64,000 nt of DNA from Castellaniella denitrificans (GCF_042653765.1 NZ_JBHSEZ010000001.1:186001-250000); one strand, 5' to 3'; positions 47,622 to 58,301 are shown, counted from the stretch's first letter. Notes: a model not told the origin generated them from the letters alone. Numbers and translations: made by a program.

Positions 47622-48493
47622 TCCCGTCCCTCCTGTCCCATCAGGCCCTGCGGGCGGAAGATCAGCACCAGCGCCATGGCGATGAACAGCATGACGTCGG
47701 AATACTGCGGATTGATCATGGCGGTCAGGCTGAGGATTTCACCCGCGATGATGCCGCCGATGATCGCCCCCGGGAACGAGCCCACCCCGCCGATCACCAC
47801 CACCACGAAGGACTCGACCAGGTAGCGGAATCCCATGTCCGGCGTGAGCGCGACGATGGGCGAATTGATCACCCCGGCGAAGCCGGCGGCCATGGCGCCG
47901 ATGCCGAACACCAGCAGGAAGGTGCGCTTGACGTTGATGCCCAGCGCGTTGACCATCTGGGCGTCCTCGATGCCGGCGCGCACGATCAGCCCCAGGCTGG
48001 TGCGGTACAGCACGAAATACAGCAGCAGCAGCGTGGCCGCCGCGATGCCCAGGGTCTCCAGCCGGTACAGCGGATAGATCAGGGTGCCCAGGCGGGCGAT
48101 CCCCTGGCCCCATTCGGGCGGCGTGACCGACAGGCTGACGCCGCCGTACAGGCCGCGCACGATTTCCACCAGGATGATGCTGATGCCGAAGGTGACCAGG
48201 ATCTGGTCCTCCGGCGGCCGGCTGTAGTACTTGCGCATCAGGCCGCGTTCCATGACCAGCCCGCACGCGAGCGCGACGGCCGAACCCCCGGCGACCGCCA
48301 GCACGAAAGAATCTGTCAGACCATAAACCGTGTATCCCGCATACCCTCCGACGACGAACAGCGCGCCGTGGGCGAAATTGATGACACCGAGCGTGCCGTA
48401 GATGATCGTCAGGCCGGTACTGATGAGCGCCAGCAACAGGCCGGTGGCCAGCCCGTTGAATAGCTGCGAAAGAAACAAAGACATGCTCGGCAT
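47618..48493 (-). CDS. livH: branched-chain amino-acid-type ABC permease LivH
   Basis: This 291-residue inner-membrane permease has the LivH marks GLTIIYGTLGVINFAHGALF and VVVIGGVGSFPGAIIGG. AGGAGG precedes the ATG at seven bases. It forms the channel together with the LivM half of the next protein. Confidence 0.95.
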   Translation of the reverse strand: MPSMSLFLSQLFNGLATGLLLALISTGLTIIYGTLGVINFAHGALFVVGGYAGYTVYGLTDSFVLAVAGGSAVALACGLVMERGLMRKYYSRPPEDQILVTFGISIILVEIVRGLYGGVSLSVTPPEWGQGIARLGTLIYPLYRLETLGIAAATLLLLYFVLYRTSLGLIVRAGIEDAQMVNALGINVKRTFLLVFGIGAMAAGFAGVINSPIVALTPDMGFRYLVESFVVVVIGGVGSFPGAIIGGIIAGEILSLTAMINPQYSDVMLFIAMALVLIFRPQGLMGQEGRE

Positions 48494-48572
48494 CGAGTTG
48501 CCTCCTGTGAGAGTCCCGGAACTCGCTTCCGGCCACTTCCCCGGAAGCGGGGAAATGGCCGGAAACCCGTGC

Positions 48573-49934
48573 TTAGACGTAATCGCCCATCTTGCAGCCC
48601 AGCAGGCCCAGCGGGGGCAGGACTTCTTTGCCGCTGACGACCTGGACGATCTCGAAGAAGTCCTCCGGATTCTTCATGTCGGCGGGCTTCTTGCCGCGCA
48701 GGATCGGGAAGTCGACGATGCCCTGGTGGTCCTCGGCGCGGAACGTGACCTTGCCCACCGGGCTGTCGCGCAGTTCGCCGGCCTCCAGGGCCTTGACCAC
48801 GTCGATCGGGTAGAAGCTCTTGGCGCGTTCCACCGCGTCGGCCCACAGGACCAGGGCCAGGTAGGCGTACATGGCCGAATCCCGCGGCTTGCCGCCGAAC
48901 TTCTTCTCGTAGGCCTCGACGAAGTCCTTGGCGACGGGATTGTGGTCCTCCATGGTCCACCAGAAGCCCTGGGCGGCGTAGACGCCCTGCATGACGTCGG
49001 CGCCGACTTCCTTTTCCAGGTAGGCGGACATGTAGGGAATGACGATCTTCATCTTGTCGAGCAGGCCGAACTGCTTGGCCTGCTTGATGGCGTTGGCGGC
49101 GTCCGCGCCGTAGGCCACGACGACCAGCACGTCGGCGTCGGTGTTGGCGATGTTGATCAGGTAGGAGCTGTAGTCCTTGGCGCCCAGCGGGTGGACCTGG
49201 TTGGTGACCGTCTTCCAGCCTTCCTTCTCGGTGAACTCCTTCATGGACTGGGTGGTGGTGTGGCCGTAGGTGTAGTCCGGCGTCAGGTAGGCGGCCTTGC
49301 GGTTCTTGCCGAGTTCCTTGGCGACCACCGGGGCGATGGCCTTGCAGGCCATGTAGGCGAAATAGCACAGGCGGAAGCCGTAGCGCTGGCAGTCCACGCC
49401 GGTCGTTTCGTTGGAGCCGGAAATAGCCGTGAAGTATGGGGTGTGCTCGCGGTTGCAGACCTTCTGCAGCGCGATGGCCACCGCGCTGCTGGTGCTGCCG
49501 GCGATCATCATGGCCTTGTTGTCATGGATGAAGCGGGTGGCCGCCTGCACGCCGGTGTTGGGCTTGGTTTCGGCGTCGGCCGAGCCGAGCACCAGTTTCT
49601 TGCCCAGGATGCCCTTCTTGATCAGCGGAGAGATCTTCTGGACCTGGGGCGCCCCGGCGTTGATCTGCTCGGCGGCCAGCTCGTAGCCGTTCTTCTGCTC
49701 GGCGCCCTGGGCCGAATACGGCCCCGTCAGGTCGACGGTCAGGCCGACGAACACGGAGTCGCCATCGGCGCCGGCGGGCCAGGCCCCCAGGGGCTTCTTG
49801 TCGTCGGCCAGCGCAACCCGGGCGGTGCCGGGCAGCAGCATGCCGCCGGCCACGCCCGCCGCGCCCGCTTTCAGCACGGAACGGCGCTTGACCTGCGTCT
49901 GCATGGCTTGTCCCAAAGTCTTTTTGTCCTTCAT
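48573..49934 (-). CDS. ABC substrate-binding protein of the LivK/urea-amide family
   Basis: This 453-residue periplasmic protein has a twin-arginine-type signal (KRRSVLKAGAAGVAGG) followed by a type I periplasmic-binding fold. It contains LTGPYSAQGAEQKNGYELA and MMIAGSTSSAVAIAL. It is larger than typical LivK (about 370). The substrate may be a branched-chain amino acid, amide or aromatic acid. AGGAG lies eight bases before the ATG. It is the first gene of the operon. Confidence 0.9.
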   Translation of the reverse strand: MKDKKTLGQAMQTQVKRRSVLKAGAAGVAGGMLLPGTARVALADDKKPLGAWPAGADGDSVFVGLTVDLTGPYSAQGAEQKNGYELAAEQINAGAPQVQKISPLIKKGILGKKLVLGSADAETKPNTGVQAATRFIHDNKAMMIAGSTSSAVAIALQKVCNREHTPYFTAISGSNETTGVDCQRYGFRLCYFAYMACKAIAPVVAKELGKNRKAAYLTPDYTYGHTTTQSMKEFTEKEGWKTVTNQVHPLGAKDYSSYLINIANTDADVLVVVAYGADAANAIKQAKQFGLLDKMKIVIPYMSAYLEKEVGADVMQGVYAAQGFWWTMEDHNPVAKDFVEAYEKKFGGKPRDSAMYAYLALVLWADAVERAKSFYPIDVVKALEAGELRDSPVGKVTFRAEDHQGIVDFPILRGKKPADMKNPEDFFEIVQVVSGKEVLPPLGLLGCKMGDYV

Positions 49935-50111
49935 TGGTTTGTCTCCTGTCGAGTGGCCCCGGGCACTGGATGCGCCCGGCTGAAACACGGTAATTCCAGC
50001 AAAACCCCGCGATTTTTTTATGCGGCACAGCTTTGTTTTTATCCCTGCAGGAAATCTCGGACCGGATTTTCAAAAGGCCTGATTTCTGCGTGATGCTATT
50101 AGTAAAATTTG

Positions 50112-50132
50112 AAACTTACGCAAAACTTACGC
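50112..50132 (-). promoter_or_regulatory. 11-base-period direct repeat upstream of liv operon
   Basis: AAACTTACGC occurs twice (50112-50121 and 50123-50132), one helical turn apart. Read on the minus strand it is GCGTAAGTTT twice, upstream of an A/T-rich -10-like TACTAAT. Tandem sites with this spacing are typical of OmpR-type response regulators. Confidence 0.4.
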
Positions 50133-50277
50133 TGCCGCAGAAGGCATGGGAGCGGCCCCGCGAAGGGAAGGCAAGACCCCGCCCCCACTGGAGAAAGCGG
50201 ATGCGCATCCCATTGATTCAGCGCGAAAATTTGTTTTAATGTTGAATGATGCAATGCAATATGATCAGGGTTATTGC

Positions 50278-50311
50278 TTAAGGGAAAACCGCAGTTATGA
50301 CTTACCCTTAA
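50278..50311. repeat. TTAAGGG/CCCTTAA inverted repeat
   Basis: Seven-base arms are separated by 20 bases. The role is unknown. Confidence 0.25.
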
Positions 50312-50328
50312 TATTGCGCCGCACCATG

Positions 50329-50353
50329 AAAAACGGGGCCCGAAGGCCCCGTT
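50329..50353 (-). terminator. terminator of the HIT gene
   Basis: On the minus strand AACGGGGCC, TTCG, GGCCCCGTT and a T-run follow the HIT gene stop. Stem and loop are perfect. Confidence 0.88.
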
Positions 50354-50376
50354 CATTCAAGCTCAAACTATCTGGT

Positions 50377-50781
50377 TCAGCGCAGCCGAATGCGCGCGGC
50401 ATATTCCCGCAGGACCTCGATGCCCGGATCCTTGCGCGGCCAGACCAGGCCCACGCCGTCGTTCTCGTGACGCGGCAGCACGTGGATGTGGGCGTGCGGC
50501 ACGGTCTGCCAGCCGGCCGGGCGGTTGGCCTGCAGCAGCGTCAGCCCTTCGGGCCGGAAGGCGTCCTGGACGGCGCGCGCCACGCGATGGGCCAGGCGCA
50601 TCAGATCGGCCGCCAGGTCCTCGTCCATGTCGAGCAGGGTGGCGTAGGGCTCACAGGGAGCGACCAGCACGTGGCCCGGGTTCAACTGGCCGGCGTCCAT
50701 GAAGGCGAAGACGCGGGCGTCGCGATGGACGATGGCGGCCGGGATCTCGCCGGCCAGGATGCGGGTGAAGACGGTTTCCAT
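50377..50781 (-). CDS. HIT-family nucleotide-binding protein
   Basis: This 134-residue histidine-triad protein hydrolyses or binds nucleotide phosphoramidates and dinucleotides. It shows IFxxILxGEIP-like TRILAGEIPAAIVHRD, LNPGHVLVAPCEP, and the triad HAHIHVLP. The start METVF is the Met of normal length. It lies downstream of the dpp operon on the same strand. Confidence 0.9.
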   Translation of the reverse strand: METVFTRILAGEIPAAIVHRDARVFAFMDAGQLNPGHVLVAPCEPYATLLDMDEDLAADLMRLAHRVARAVQDAFRPEGLTLLQANRPAGWQTVPHAHIHVLPRHENDGVGLVWPRKDPGIEVLREYAARIRLR

Positions 50782-50860
50782 GGGGGTGCGCGCTCCGGAA
50801 AGGCCCGTTGCCGGGCCGGGGGTCGGGTCCGGCCACGGTAGCACATCGGCAGGCCGAAGC

Positions 50861-51876
<1,016 letters not shown>

Positions 51877-51877
<1 letters not shown>

Positions 51878-52953
51878 TAGGTGTTGGCAGGCTGTTTTGC
51901 CGCCGGGCCGCCCCAAGGCAAAACGCGCTCCCCCGGGGGGCAGCAGGCGGCCGCAGGCTGCGCGGCATCGGGGCTCTTATCCTTCGTCGGCAGGCCGGCG
52001 TCGTCCAGCGGGGTATGGCATTTGACCTGCCGGCCCTCCGGCCCGGCCGGTTCGGGCTCGCGGGCGCGGCACAGGTCGGTGGCGTAGGGACAGCGCGGGC
52101 TGAGCAGGCAGCCCTGGGGCCGGTCGTAGCGCCCCGGGACCACGCCCGGCAGCGACACCAGGCGCTCGGCGCCGCGGGAAAATTCCGGCAGCGCCCGCAG
52201 CAGCGCCTGGGTGTAGGGATGGCGCGGATGGCGGAAGATGTCCGACGCGGGGCCGGATTCGACGAGCTGGCCGGCGTACATGACAAGGATCCGGTCGGCG
52301 GCCTCGGCGACCAGGGCCAGGTCGTGGGTGATCAGCACCAGCCCCAGCCCCTCGCTGCGCTGCAGCGACAGCAGCAGGTCCATGATCTGGGCCTGGATGG
52401 TCACGTCCAGGGCCGTGGTCGGCTCGTCGGCAATCAGCAGGCGCGGCTTGCAGGCGATTGCCATGGCGATCATGACGCGCTGGCTCATGCCGCCCGACAA
52501 CTGGTGCGGATAGGCCCGCAGGCGCGATTCGGGGTCGGGGATGCCGACCTGCTCCAGCAGCTCGATCACCCGGGACCGCAGCGCGCGCCGCGAACCGCCG
52601 CCGTGGGCCCGCAGGGCCTCGGCGATCTGGTATTCGACCGTGTAACAGGGGTTCAGGCTGGTCATCGGATCCTGGAAGATCATCGAGACGTCCGATCCGA
52701 TCAGCGAGCGGCGCTGCTTTTCCGGCATGCGCAGCAGGTCCTGGCCGTCGAAGCGCAAGGCGTCGGCGCTCACCCGGCCGGGAAAGTCGATCAAGCCCAT
52801 CAGGGCCAGGGAACTGACGGATTTCCCCGAGCCGGACTCCCCCACCAGACCGACCACCTCGCCCGCCTCGACACGGTAGCTGATGCGGTCCACGGCCTTG
52901 AAGGGCGCGGCTTCGTCGCCGAAATGGACGGACAGATTCTGGATTTCGAGCAT
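51877..52953 (-). CDS. dppD: dipeptide ABC transporter ATPase DppD, repeat-extended tail
   Basis: This 358-residue ATPase has GESGSGKSV, LSGGMSQRVMIAMAI, IADEPTTALD and the C-terminal Cys-rich segment GCLLSPRCPYATDLC. The normal family ends soon after that. Here the frame continues for about 35 residues (CHTPLDDAG, then PAAACCPPGERVLPWGGP) that are translated repeat copy C. The repeat has therefore become part of the protein. Confidence 0.93.
51888..51978 (-). repeat. dispersed two-hairpin repeat, copy C
   Basis: Minus-strand copy inside the 3' end of dppD: CTGCTGCCCCCCGGGGGAGC, arm TTTTGCC (51923-51917), TTGGGGCGGCCCGGC and arm GGCAAAA (51901-51895). The arms pair as in copies B and D. It lies just before the dppF start codon. 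Confidence 0.8.
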
Positions 52954-52964
52954 GTTCCGTCCTC

Positions 52965-53858
52965 CTACACTTTCAGGCGCGGGTCGAGGGCGTCGCGCAG
53001 GCCGTCGCCCATCAGGTTGAAGGCCAGCACGGCCAGCAGGATGGCCAGGCCCGGGAAGGTCACGACCCACCAGGCGCTCTGCGCGAACTGCAGCACGTTG
53101 GCCAGCATGGTGCCCCATTCCGGGGTGGGCGGCTGCGCGCCCATGCCCAGGAATCCCAGCGCGGCCATGTCCAGGATGGCGTTGGAAAAGCCCAGGGACG
53201 CCTGCACGATGAGCGGCGCCAGGCAGTTGGGCAGGATGTTGACGAACATCTGCCGCCAGGCGCCCGCCCCGACCACGCGCGAGGCGATCACGTAGTCGCA
53301 GGTCATCTCGCGCAGCACCGCCGCGCGCGTCAGGCGCACGTAGTGCGGCAGCGCCACGAAGCTGAGCGCCAGGGACGCGTTGACGATCGACGGCCCGAAG
53401 ATGGCCACCAGCACCAGCGCCATCAGCAGGCTGGGCAGGGCCAGCATGATGTCGACCACGCGCATGATGGCGATGTCGATGATGCCGCCCATGTAGCCCG
53501 CGATGACGCCGAAGAAGATCCCCAGCACCAGCGAGACGCTGACCACCAGGAAGCCGACCAGCAGCGACAGCCGCGCGCCGTAGATCAGGCGCGACAGGAT
53601 GTCGCGGCCCACGTCGTCGGTGCCCAGGATGAAGCGCCAGGAACCGCCGTCGAGCCAGGCGGGCGGCTGCAGCAGGGCGTCGCGGTATTGCGCGGCCGGG
53701 TCGTGCGGCGCGATCAGCCCCGCGAAGACCGCGATGAGCAGCATGGCGGCGATGTAGCACAGGCCGGTCAGCGCCCCGCGATTGCGGCTGAAGTCCTGCC
53801 AGAAGGACTTGAACGGCCCCGGCGGCGCCGGGATGGCCGTGGTTGCGGTCGTGGACAT
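52965..53858 (-). CDS. dppC: dipeptide ABC transporter permease DppC
   Basis: This 297-residue permease has LGTDDVGRDILSRLIYGAR, six helices and the EAA-type loop around ASRVVGAGAWRQMFVNILPN. It ends in DALDPRLK. It follows dppB after one base. Confidence 0.95.
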   Translation of the reverse strand: MSTTATTAIPAPPGPFKSFWQDFSRNRGALTGLCYIAAMLLIAVFAGLIAPHDPAAQYRDALLQPPAWLDGGSWRFILGTDDVGRDILSRLIYGARLSLLVGFLVVSVSLVLGIFFGVIAGYMGGIIDIAIMRVVDIMLALPSLLMALVLVAIFGPSIVNASLALSFVALPHYVRLTRAAVLREMTCDYVIASRVVGAGAWRQMFVNILPNCLAPLIVQASLGFSNAILDMAALGFLGMGAQPPTPEWGTMLANVLQFAQSAWWVVTFPGLAILLAVLAFNLMGDGLRDALDPRLKV

Positions 53859-53859
53859 G

Positions 53860-54888
53860 TCAGTTCCTCCCCCGGCGATGGCGGATGCGCGGATCGGCCA
53901 GCCCGTACAAGATATCGACGCACATGTTGACGATGATGATGAGGGTGGCGACCATCAGCACGCCGCCCTGGACGATCGGATAGTCGCGCTGCTCCAGGCC
54001 GTGGATCAGCCAGCGCCCGACGCCCGGCCAGGAAAAGATGGTTTCGGTCAGGATCGCCCCGACCATCAGCACGCCGACCTGCAGCCCGATCACCGTCAGC
54101 ACCGGCAGCAGCGCGTTGCGCAGGGCGTGCACCACGACCACCCGCAGGCGCGACAGGCCCTTGGCGCGCGCGGTGCGGATGTAGTCCTCGTTCAGGACCT
54201 CCAGCATCGAGGAGCGGGTCATGCGCACGATCACCGCCAGCGGGATCGTCGCCAGCACGAAGGCCGGCAGCAGGATGTGGTGCAGGGCATCCAGGAAATT
54301 GCCCTCTTCGCCGAACAGCAGCGTGTCGATCAGCATGAAGCCGGTCAGCGGATTGTCGGGGTCCAGGAACACCGCGGCGCTGACGCGTCCGGACACCGGC
54401 ATCAGGTCCAGCTGCACGGACACCAGCATGATCAGCATCAGGCCCCACCAGAACACCGGCATGGAATAGCCGGTCAAGGCGGCTGTGATGGCGGCGTGGT
54501 CGAAGAACGAACCGCGCTTGACGGCGGCCAGCACGCCCACCGGGATGCCGATCAGCAGCGCGATCGTCATGGCGACGGCGCTGAGTTCCAGCGTCGCCTG
54601 GAAGCGCGGCACGAACTCGGACCAGATCGGCTCGCGGGTGGTCAGCGAGGTGCCCAGGTCGCCGTGCAGCACGTTCCAGACGTAATGGCCGTACTGCGCC
54701 CACAGCGGCTGGTCCAGGCCCAGCTGGGCCATCATGGCCGCGTGGCGTTCGGGAGACAGGCCGCGTTCGCCCGCCATGATCATCACCGGGTCGCCGGGAA
54801 TCAGGTGGATGAACGCGAAAGTCAGCAGCGTGATGCCGACGAACGTCGGGATGGCCAGGCCGACGCGTTTGAGAATGAAGGAAAGCAT
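53860..54888 (-). CDS. dppB: dipeptide ABC transporter permease DppB
   Basis: This 342-residue permease begins MLSFILKRVGLAIPTFVGIT and has the EAA loop RTARAKGLSRLRVVVVHALR. It also has VGAILTETIFSWPGVGRW. A TTG three codons upstream is in frame, but the ATG at 54888 is the family start. Confidence 0.95.
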   Translation of the reverse strand: MLSFILKRVGLAIPTFVGITLLTFAFIHLIPGDPVMIMAGERGLSPERHAAMMAQLGLDQPLWAQYGHYVWNVLHGDLGTSLTTREPIWSEFVPRFQATLELSAVAMTIALLIGIPVGVLAAVKRGSFFDHAAITAALTGYSMPVFWWGLMLIMLVSVQLDLMPVSGRVSAAVFLDPDNPLTGFMLIDTLLFGEEGNFLDALHHILLPAFVLATIPLAVIVRMTRSSMLEVLNEDYIRTARAKGLSRLRVVVVHALRNALLPVLTVIGLQVGVLMVGAILTETIFSWPGVGRWLIHGLEQRDYPIVQGGVLMVATLIIIVNMCVDILYGLADPRIRHRRGRN

Positions 54889-54999
54889 GGCGCGCAAATA
54901 TCCCCCCTGGACAGGGGGATCTCGGGTAAGGAATGACGATCCGCGCCCCGGCGGGGCCTGTCGGACAGGCGCCGGGGCGCGGATCGCGGGTCGGCGGGC

Positions 55000-56598
55000 T
55001 TACTTGCCGAGGCTGACGTGGTCGAAGATGTGGCGGCCCACGGGCGACACGGTGTAGCCCTTGACGTCCTTGCGCAGCGGCTCGAACACCGTGGAGTGCG
55101 CGATCATGACGGCCGGGGCCTGCTCATGCATCATGACCTGGGCCTGCTTGTACAGTTCGACGCGCTTGGCGTGGTCGGACGTGGTGCGGGCCGGCTGGAT
55201 CAGGTCCTCGAAGGGCTGGTAGCACCAGCGGGAATAGTTGGAGCCGTCCTTGGCCGCCGCGCAGCTGAACAGCGTCGCCAGGAAGTTGTCCGGGTCGCCG
55301 TTGTCGCCCGTCCAGCCGATCAGCATGGTCTGGTGCTCGCCGGCCTTGGTGCGCTTCAGGTATTCGCCCCATTCGTAGGTGACGATCCTGGCCTTGACGC
55401 CGATCTTGGCCCAGTCGGACTGGATCATCTCGGCCATGCGCCGCGCGTTGGGGTTGTAGGGGCGCTGCACCGGCATGGCCCACAGGTCGGTCTCGAAGCC
55501 GTCCGGGTAGCCCGCCTCGGCCAGCAGGGCCTTGGCCTTGGCCACGTCGTACGGCCAGTCCTGAACCGCGTCGTTGTAGCCCCACATCGTCGGCGGCAGC
55601 AGGTTCTTGGCCGGCTGGCCGGCGCCCTGGAAGACGGCGGCGATGATGGCGGGCTTGTCGATGGCCATGGACAGGGCCTGGCGCACGCGCACGTCGGTAT
55701 AGGGCTTCTTCTCGGTGTTGAAGGACAGGTAGCCGACGTTCAGGCCGGCCTGTTCCAGCAACTGGATGTCCTTGTTCTTGCGCATCGAATCCAGGTCGGC
55801 CGGATTCGGGTACGGCATGGACTGGCACTCGTTCTTCTGCAGCTTGGCGTAGCGCACCGAGGCGTCGGGCGTGATGGCGAACACCAGGCGGTCGACCTTG
55901 GGCTTGTCGCCCCAGTAGGCCTTGAACGCCTTGTACAGGATGCGCGCGTCCTTCTGGTAGGTGACGAATTCGAAGGGGCCTGTGCCGATGGGGTCGGTGT
56001 CGACCTTCGACGGCGTGCCGGCCTTCATCATGGCGTCCGCGTATTCGGCCGACTGGATGGAGGCGAAGTCCATGCCCAGGTTGGCGATGAACGGGGCTTC
56101 GGGACGGGTCAGGACGAAGCGGACGGTGTGGTCGTCGACCTTTTCGATGCGGTCGATGAGCTTGCCCATGCCCATGCCGTCGAAGTACTGGTAGGAGCCG
56201 TTCGAGACCTTGTGGAAGGGATGGTCGGCGTCCTTCTGGCGCAGGAACGAGAACAGCACGTCGTCGGCGCCGAATTCGCGGGTCGGCTTGAAGAGCTTGC
56301 TGGAATGGAACTTCACGCCCTTGCGCAGGTGGAAGGTGTAGGTCTTTCCGTCCTCGCTGACGTCCCAGGATTCGGCCAGGCCCGGCACGATCTCGGTGGT
56401 GCCGGCCTTGAATTCGACCAGGCGGTCGAAGATGGGATGGGTCGCGTCGTTGGTCGTGCCCGCCGTGAAGAACGCGGCGTTGAAACCTTCGGGAGAGCCT
56501 TCGGAACAGTAGACGTAGGTCGTGTCGGCGGCCTGCGCAGTCGCCATGGCCATGGACACCAGGGCCAGGCCCAGCGATCGCTTGAAGATCTTGTTCAT
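55000..56598 (-). CDS. dppA: dipeptide-binding protein DppA
   Basis: This 532-residue periplasmic SBP_bac_5 protein binds dipeptides (possibly also haem or aminolaevulinate in related species). The signal peptide is residues 1-23 (ALVSMAMATAQA). It contains TYVYCSEGSPEGFN, the DppA-type start, and PYTDVRVRQALSMAIDKPAI. It heads the operon. The leader carries a hairpin, and 111 bases separate it from dppB. Confidence 0.95.
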   Translation of the reverse strand: MNKIFKRSLGLALVSMAMATAQAADTTYVYCSEGSPEGFNAAFFTAGTTNDATHPIFDRLVEFKAGTTEIVPGLAESWDVSEDGKTYTFHLRKGVKFHSSKLFKPTREFGADDVLFSFLRQKDADHPFHKVSNGSYQYFDGMGMGKLIDRIEKVDDHTVRFVLTRPEAPFIANLGMDFASIQSAEYADAMMKAGTPSKVDTDPIGTGPFEFVTYQKDARILYKAFKAYWGDKPKVDRLVFAITPDASVRYAKLQKNECQSMPYPNPADLDSMRKNKDIQLLEQAGLNVGYLSFNTEKKPYTDVRVRQALSMAIDKPAIIAAVFQGAGQPAKNLLPPTMWGYNDAVQDWPYDVAKAKALLAEAGYPDGFETDLWAMPVQRPYNPNARRMAEMIQSDWAKIGVKARIVTYEWGEYLKRTKAGEHQTMLIGWTGDNGDPDNFLATLFSCAAAKDGSNYSRWCYQPFEDLIQPARTTSDHAKRVELYKQAQVMMHEQAPAVMIAHSTVFEPLRKDVKGYTVSPVGRHIFDHVSLGK

Positions 56599-56642
56599 CG
56601 TTACCTCTTTGAGTGTGACCACGAGTGGCGGAAAGACTCGGC

Positions 56643-56667
56643 GGCAGGGTCGGATTGCTTCCCTGCC
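56643..56667 (-). other. hairpin in the dppA leader
   Basis: GGCAGGG and CCCTGCC form a seven-base stem with an 11-base loop, 45 bases before the dppA ATG. It is followed (minus strand upstream) by an A-rich stretch. It may influence dppA translation or be a target for a small RNA. Confidence 0.35.
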
Positions 56668-56870
56668 GTAAATTTTTTGAAACATAGCACGGAACACCAC
56701 GCATATTCCAGCATCCGGGCATCAAGGATTACCCGAGTGTCGATTCGCGCAATTTCGTGAAATATCTTCCGCGCCGCGTGGCCCGCGGCCGTCCGCCGTC
56801 CGCCGCGCGGCCCGCAAGCCGCCCGGAGGAGCCCCGTTCGTCCCGGGGCGGCCCGGGCAGCAAAGCGGGC

Positions 56871-58301
56871 TTACTGGCCCAGGCCCGCCAGGTCGCCGAA
56901 CTGCGCGGCGAACTCGGCCGGCGACATCGTGCGGCCGTTGGCCGTGACCTGGCCGTCGGCATAGCGGTAGTCGGCCTCGGTGGCGTCGCCCCGGCGCTGC
57001 GCCAGGCCCTGGCGCTCCAGCCGGCCGGCATACTGGTCGAACAGCATGCTCGTCAGCGCCACGGCCATGTCGGCGCCCTCGCCGTGCTGCGTCTGGCGTA
57101 CCACCTGCAGCAGCATGGGCTTGGACAGGCTCAGGTGCGCGGAGAGCTGGCGGATGGCGCTTTCGATCAGCCCGCCCAGGTCCTGCGGAGCGTCCTCGGG
57201 CGCCGGCCGGAATTCGGCCAGGGCCTTGAGCTCGCTCGTCCCCTGCGGGGTTTCCCAGCGCAGGGCGTCGAGCGTCAGGCGCGGGCCGGCGGCGAGCACG
57301 GGCACGGCCAGGGCACACAGGCGCTGCCGGTCCTGCTCCGACAGTTCCTCGTCCGGGTCCTCGCGGCGATTGAGCTGTCCCAGCGCGTCGGCCAGGGCCT
57401 GCAGTCCGGCCACGTCGAGGTGCTCGGCGGTCAGGGCCAGCGTGATCCGGCCCAGGTCCTGGCGATCGACCTGCAGCTGGCCCAGGTCGTAGGCCAGGCG
57501 GCTGTCCAGCAGGCCGCCGATGCGGACGGTGTCCGAACTCAGCGACGGCCCGATGAACGCCACGGGAGGCGCATCGGGGACATCGACGCGGACCTCTCCG
57601 AACCGGGCGTGCTGCCGCGACTGCAGGTCGGTTTCGCCGCTGCGGGTCGTGCGGCCGTCGAAATCCAGGCCCTCGAACCGCGCCCGGACGCCGGAATCCG
57701 CGTCCACCGCGGCCAGCCGGTCGATGCGCCCGGACACGGCCGTCTCGCGTGTTTCGGGATCGTAGTCGATGCGCACCAGGCCGCCGCTGAAGTCCAGCCG
57801 GTTGTCGGCCAGACGGACCGGTTCCAGGCGCCATTGCGCGGCGACCCGGCCGTCGAATCCGATCCGGGACCGCAGCGTCCAGGGCGCCGTGCCGGCCGGC
57901 TGGGCGTCGAACCAGGGCTGCCACAGCCCGCCCGGCAGAGGCTCGATCAGGCTCCAGGCCGCCGCGGGCCGCCATTCGCCCTGGCGGACGGCCGCCCAGG
58001 GCCAGGGGCCATGCGCTAGGGCGTCATGCAGGCCCAGGGTCTGGTCCCGGCCGTCCTCGTCGCGGAACTGGAAGCCGTAGCGGATGTCCGAGGAAAACAC
58101 GCCGCGCCGGTACGCCTGGATCGTCAGGACGGGGCGCGGATCGGCGGACGCCCATTGCGCGGCGATTTCCTGGTTGGCCTGCTCCACCCAGTCCTCGACG
58201 CGGTCCTGGGCCAGGCGCCCGGCATACCAGGAGGCGCCCGTGTAGGCGAGGGCCAGGGCGGCCACCAGGCCGGCGGCGGTCTTCAGGGAGCGGTGGCTCA
58301 T
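56871..58301 (-). CDS. YdgA-family (DUF945) protein
   Basis: This 476-residue envelope protein has an N-terminal signal/anchor (TAAGLVAALALAYTGASW) and a YdgA-type body (RVEDWVEQANQE, then AYRRGVFSSDIRYGF). The C-terminal part shows ATEADYRYADGQVTANGRTM. Function in the family is unknown. The ATG overlaps the dehydrogenase stop (ATGA), so it is the last gene of the fkpB-ispH run. Confidence 0.85.
   Translation of the reverse strand: MSHRSLKTAAGLVAALALAYTGASWYAGRLAQDRVEDWVEQANQEIAAQWASADPRPVLTIQAYRRGVFSSDIRYGFQFRDEDGRDQTLGLHDALAHGPWPWAAVRQGEWRPAAAWSLIEPLPGGLWQPWFDAQPAGTAPWTLRSRIGFDGRVAAQWRLEPVRLADNRLDFSGGLVRIDYDPETRETAVSGRIDRLAAVDADSGVRARFEGLDFDGRTTRSGETDLQSRQHARFGEVRVDVPDAPPVAFIGPSLSSDTVRIGGLLDSRLAYDLGQLQVDRQDLGRITLALTAEHLDVAGLQALADALGQLNRREDPDEELSEQDRQRLCALAVPVLAAGPRLTLDALRWETPQGTSELKALAEFRPAPEDAPQDLGGLIESAIRQLSAHLSLSKPMLLQVVRQTQHGEGADMAVALTSMLFDQYAGRLERQGLAQRRGDATEADYRYADGQVTANGRTMSPAEFAAQFGDLAGLGQ

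Larger units (their letters stand above)
49935..50376. other. intergenic region, AT-rich
   Basis: No gene is seen in this 442-base region. It holds the direct repeat, inverted repeat and terminator given separately. The part from 50010 to 50330 is clearly less GC-rich than its surroundings and is where the liv promoter should lie. Confidence 0.6.

Noticed and set aside
45717..47825. 702-residue plus-strand frame antisense to the LivM-LivG gene
   Set aside because: Shadow frame with repeated Gln/His/Arg; no ribosome-binding site or family match.
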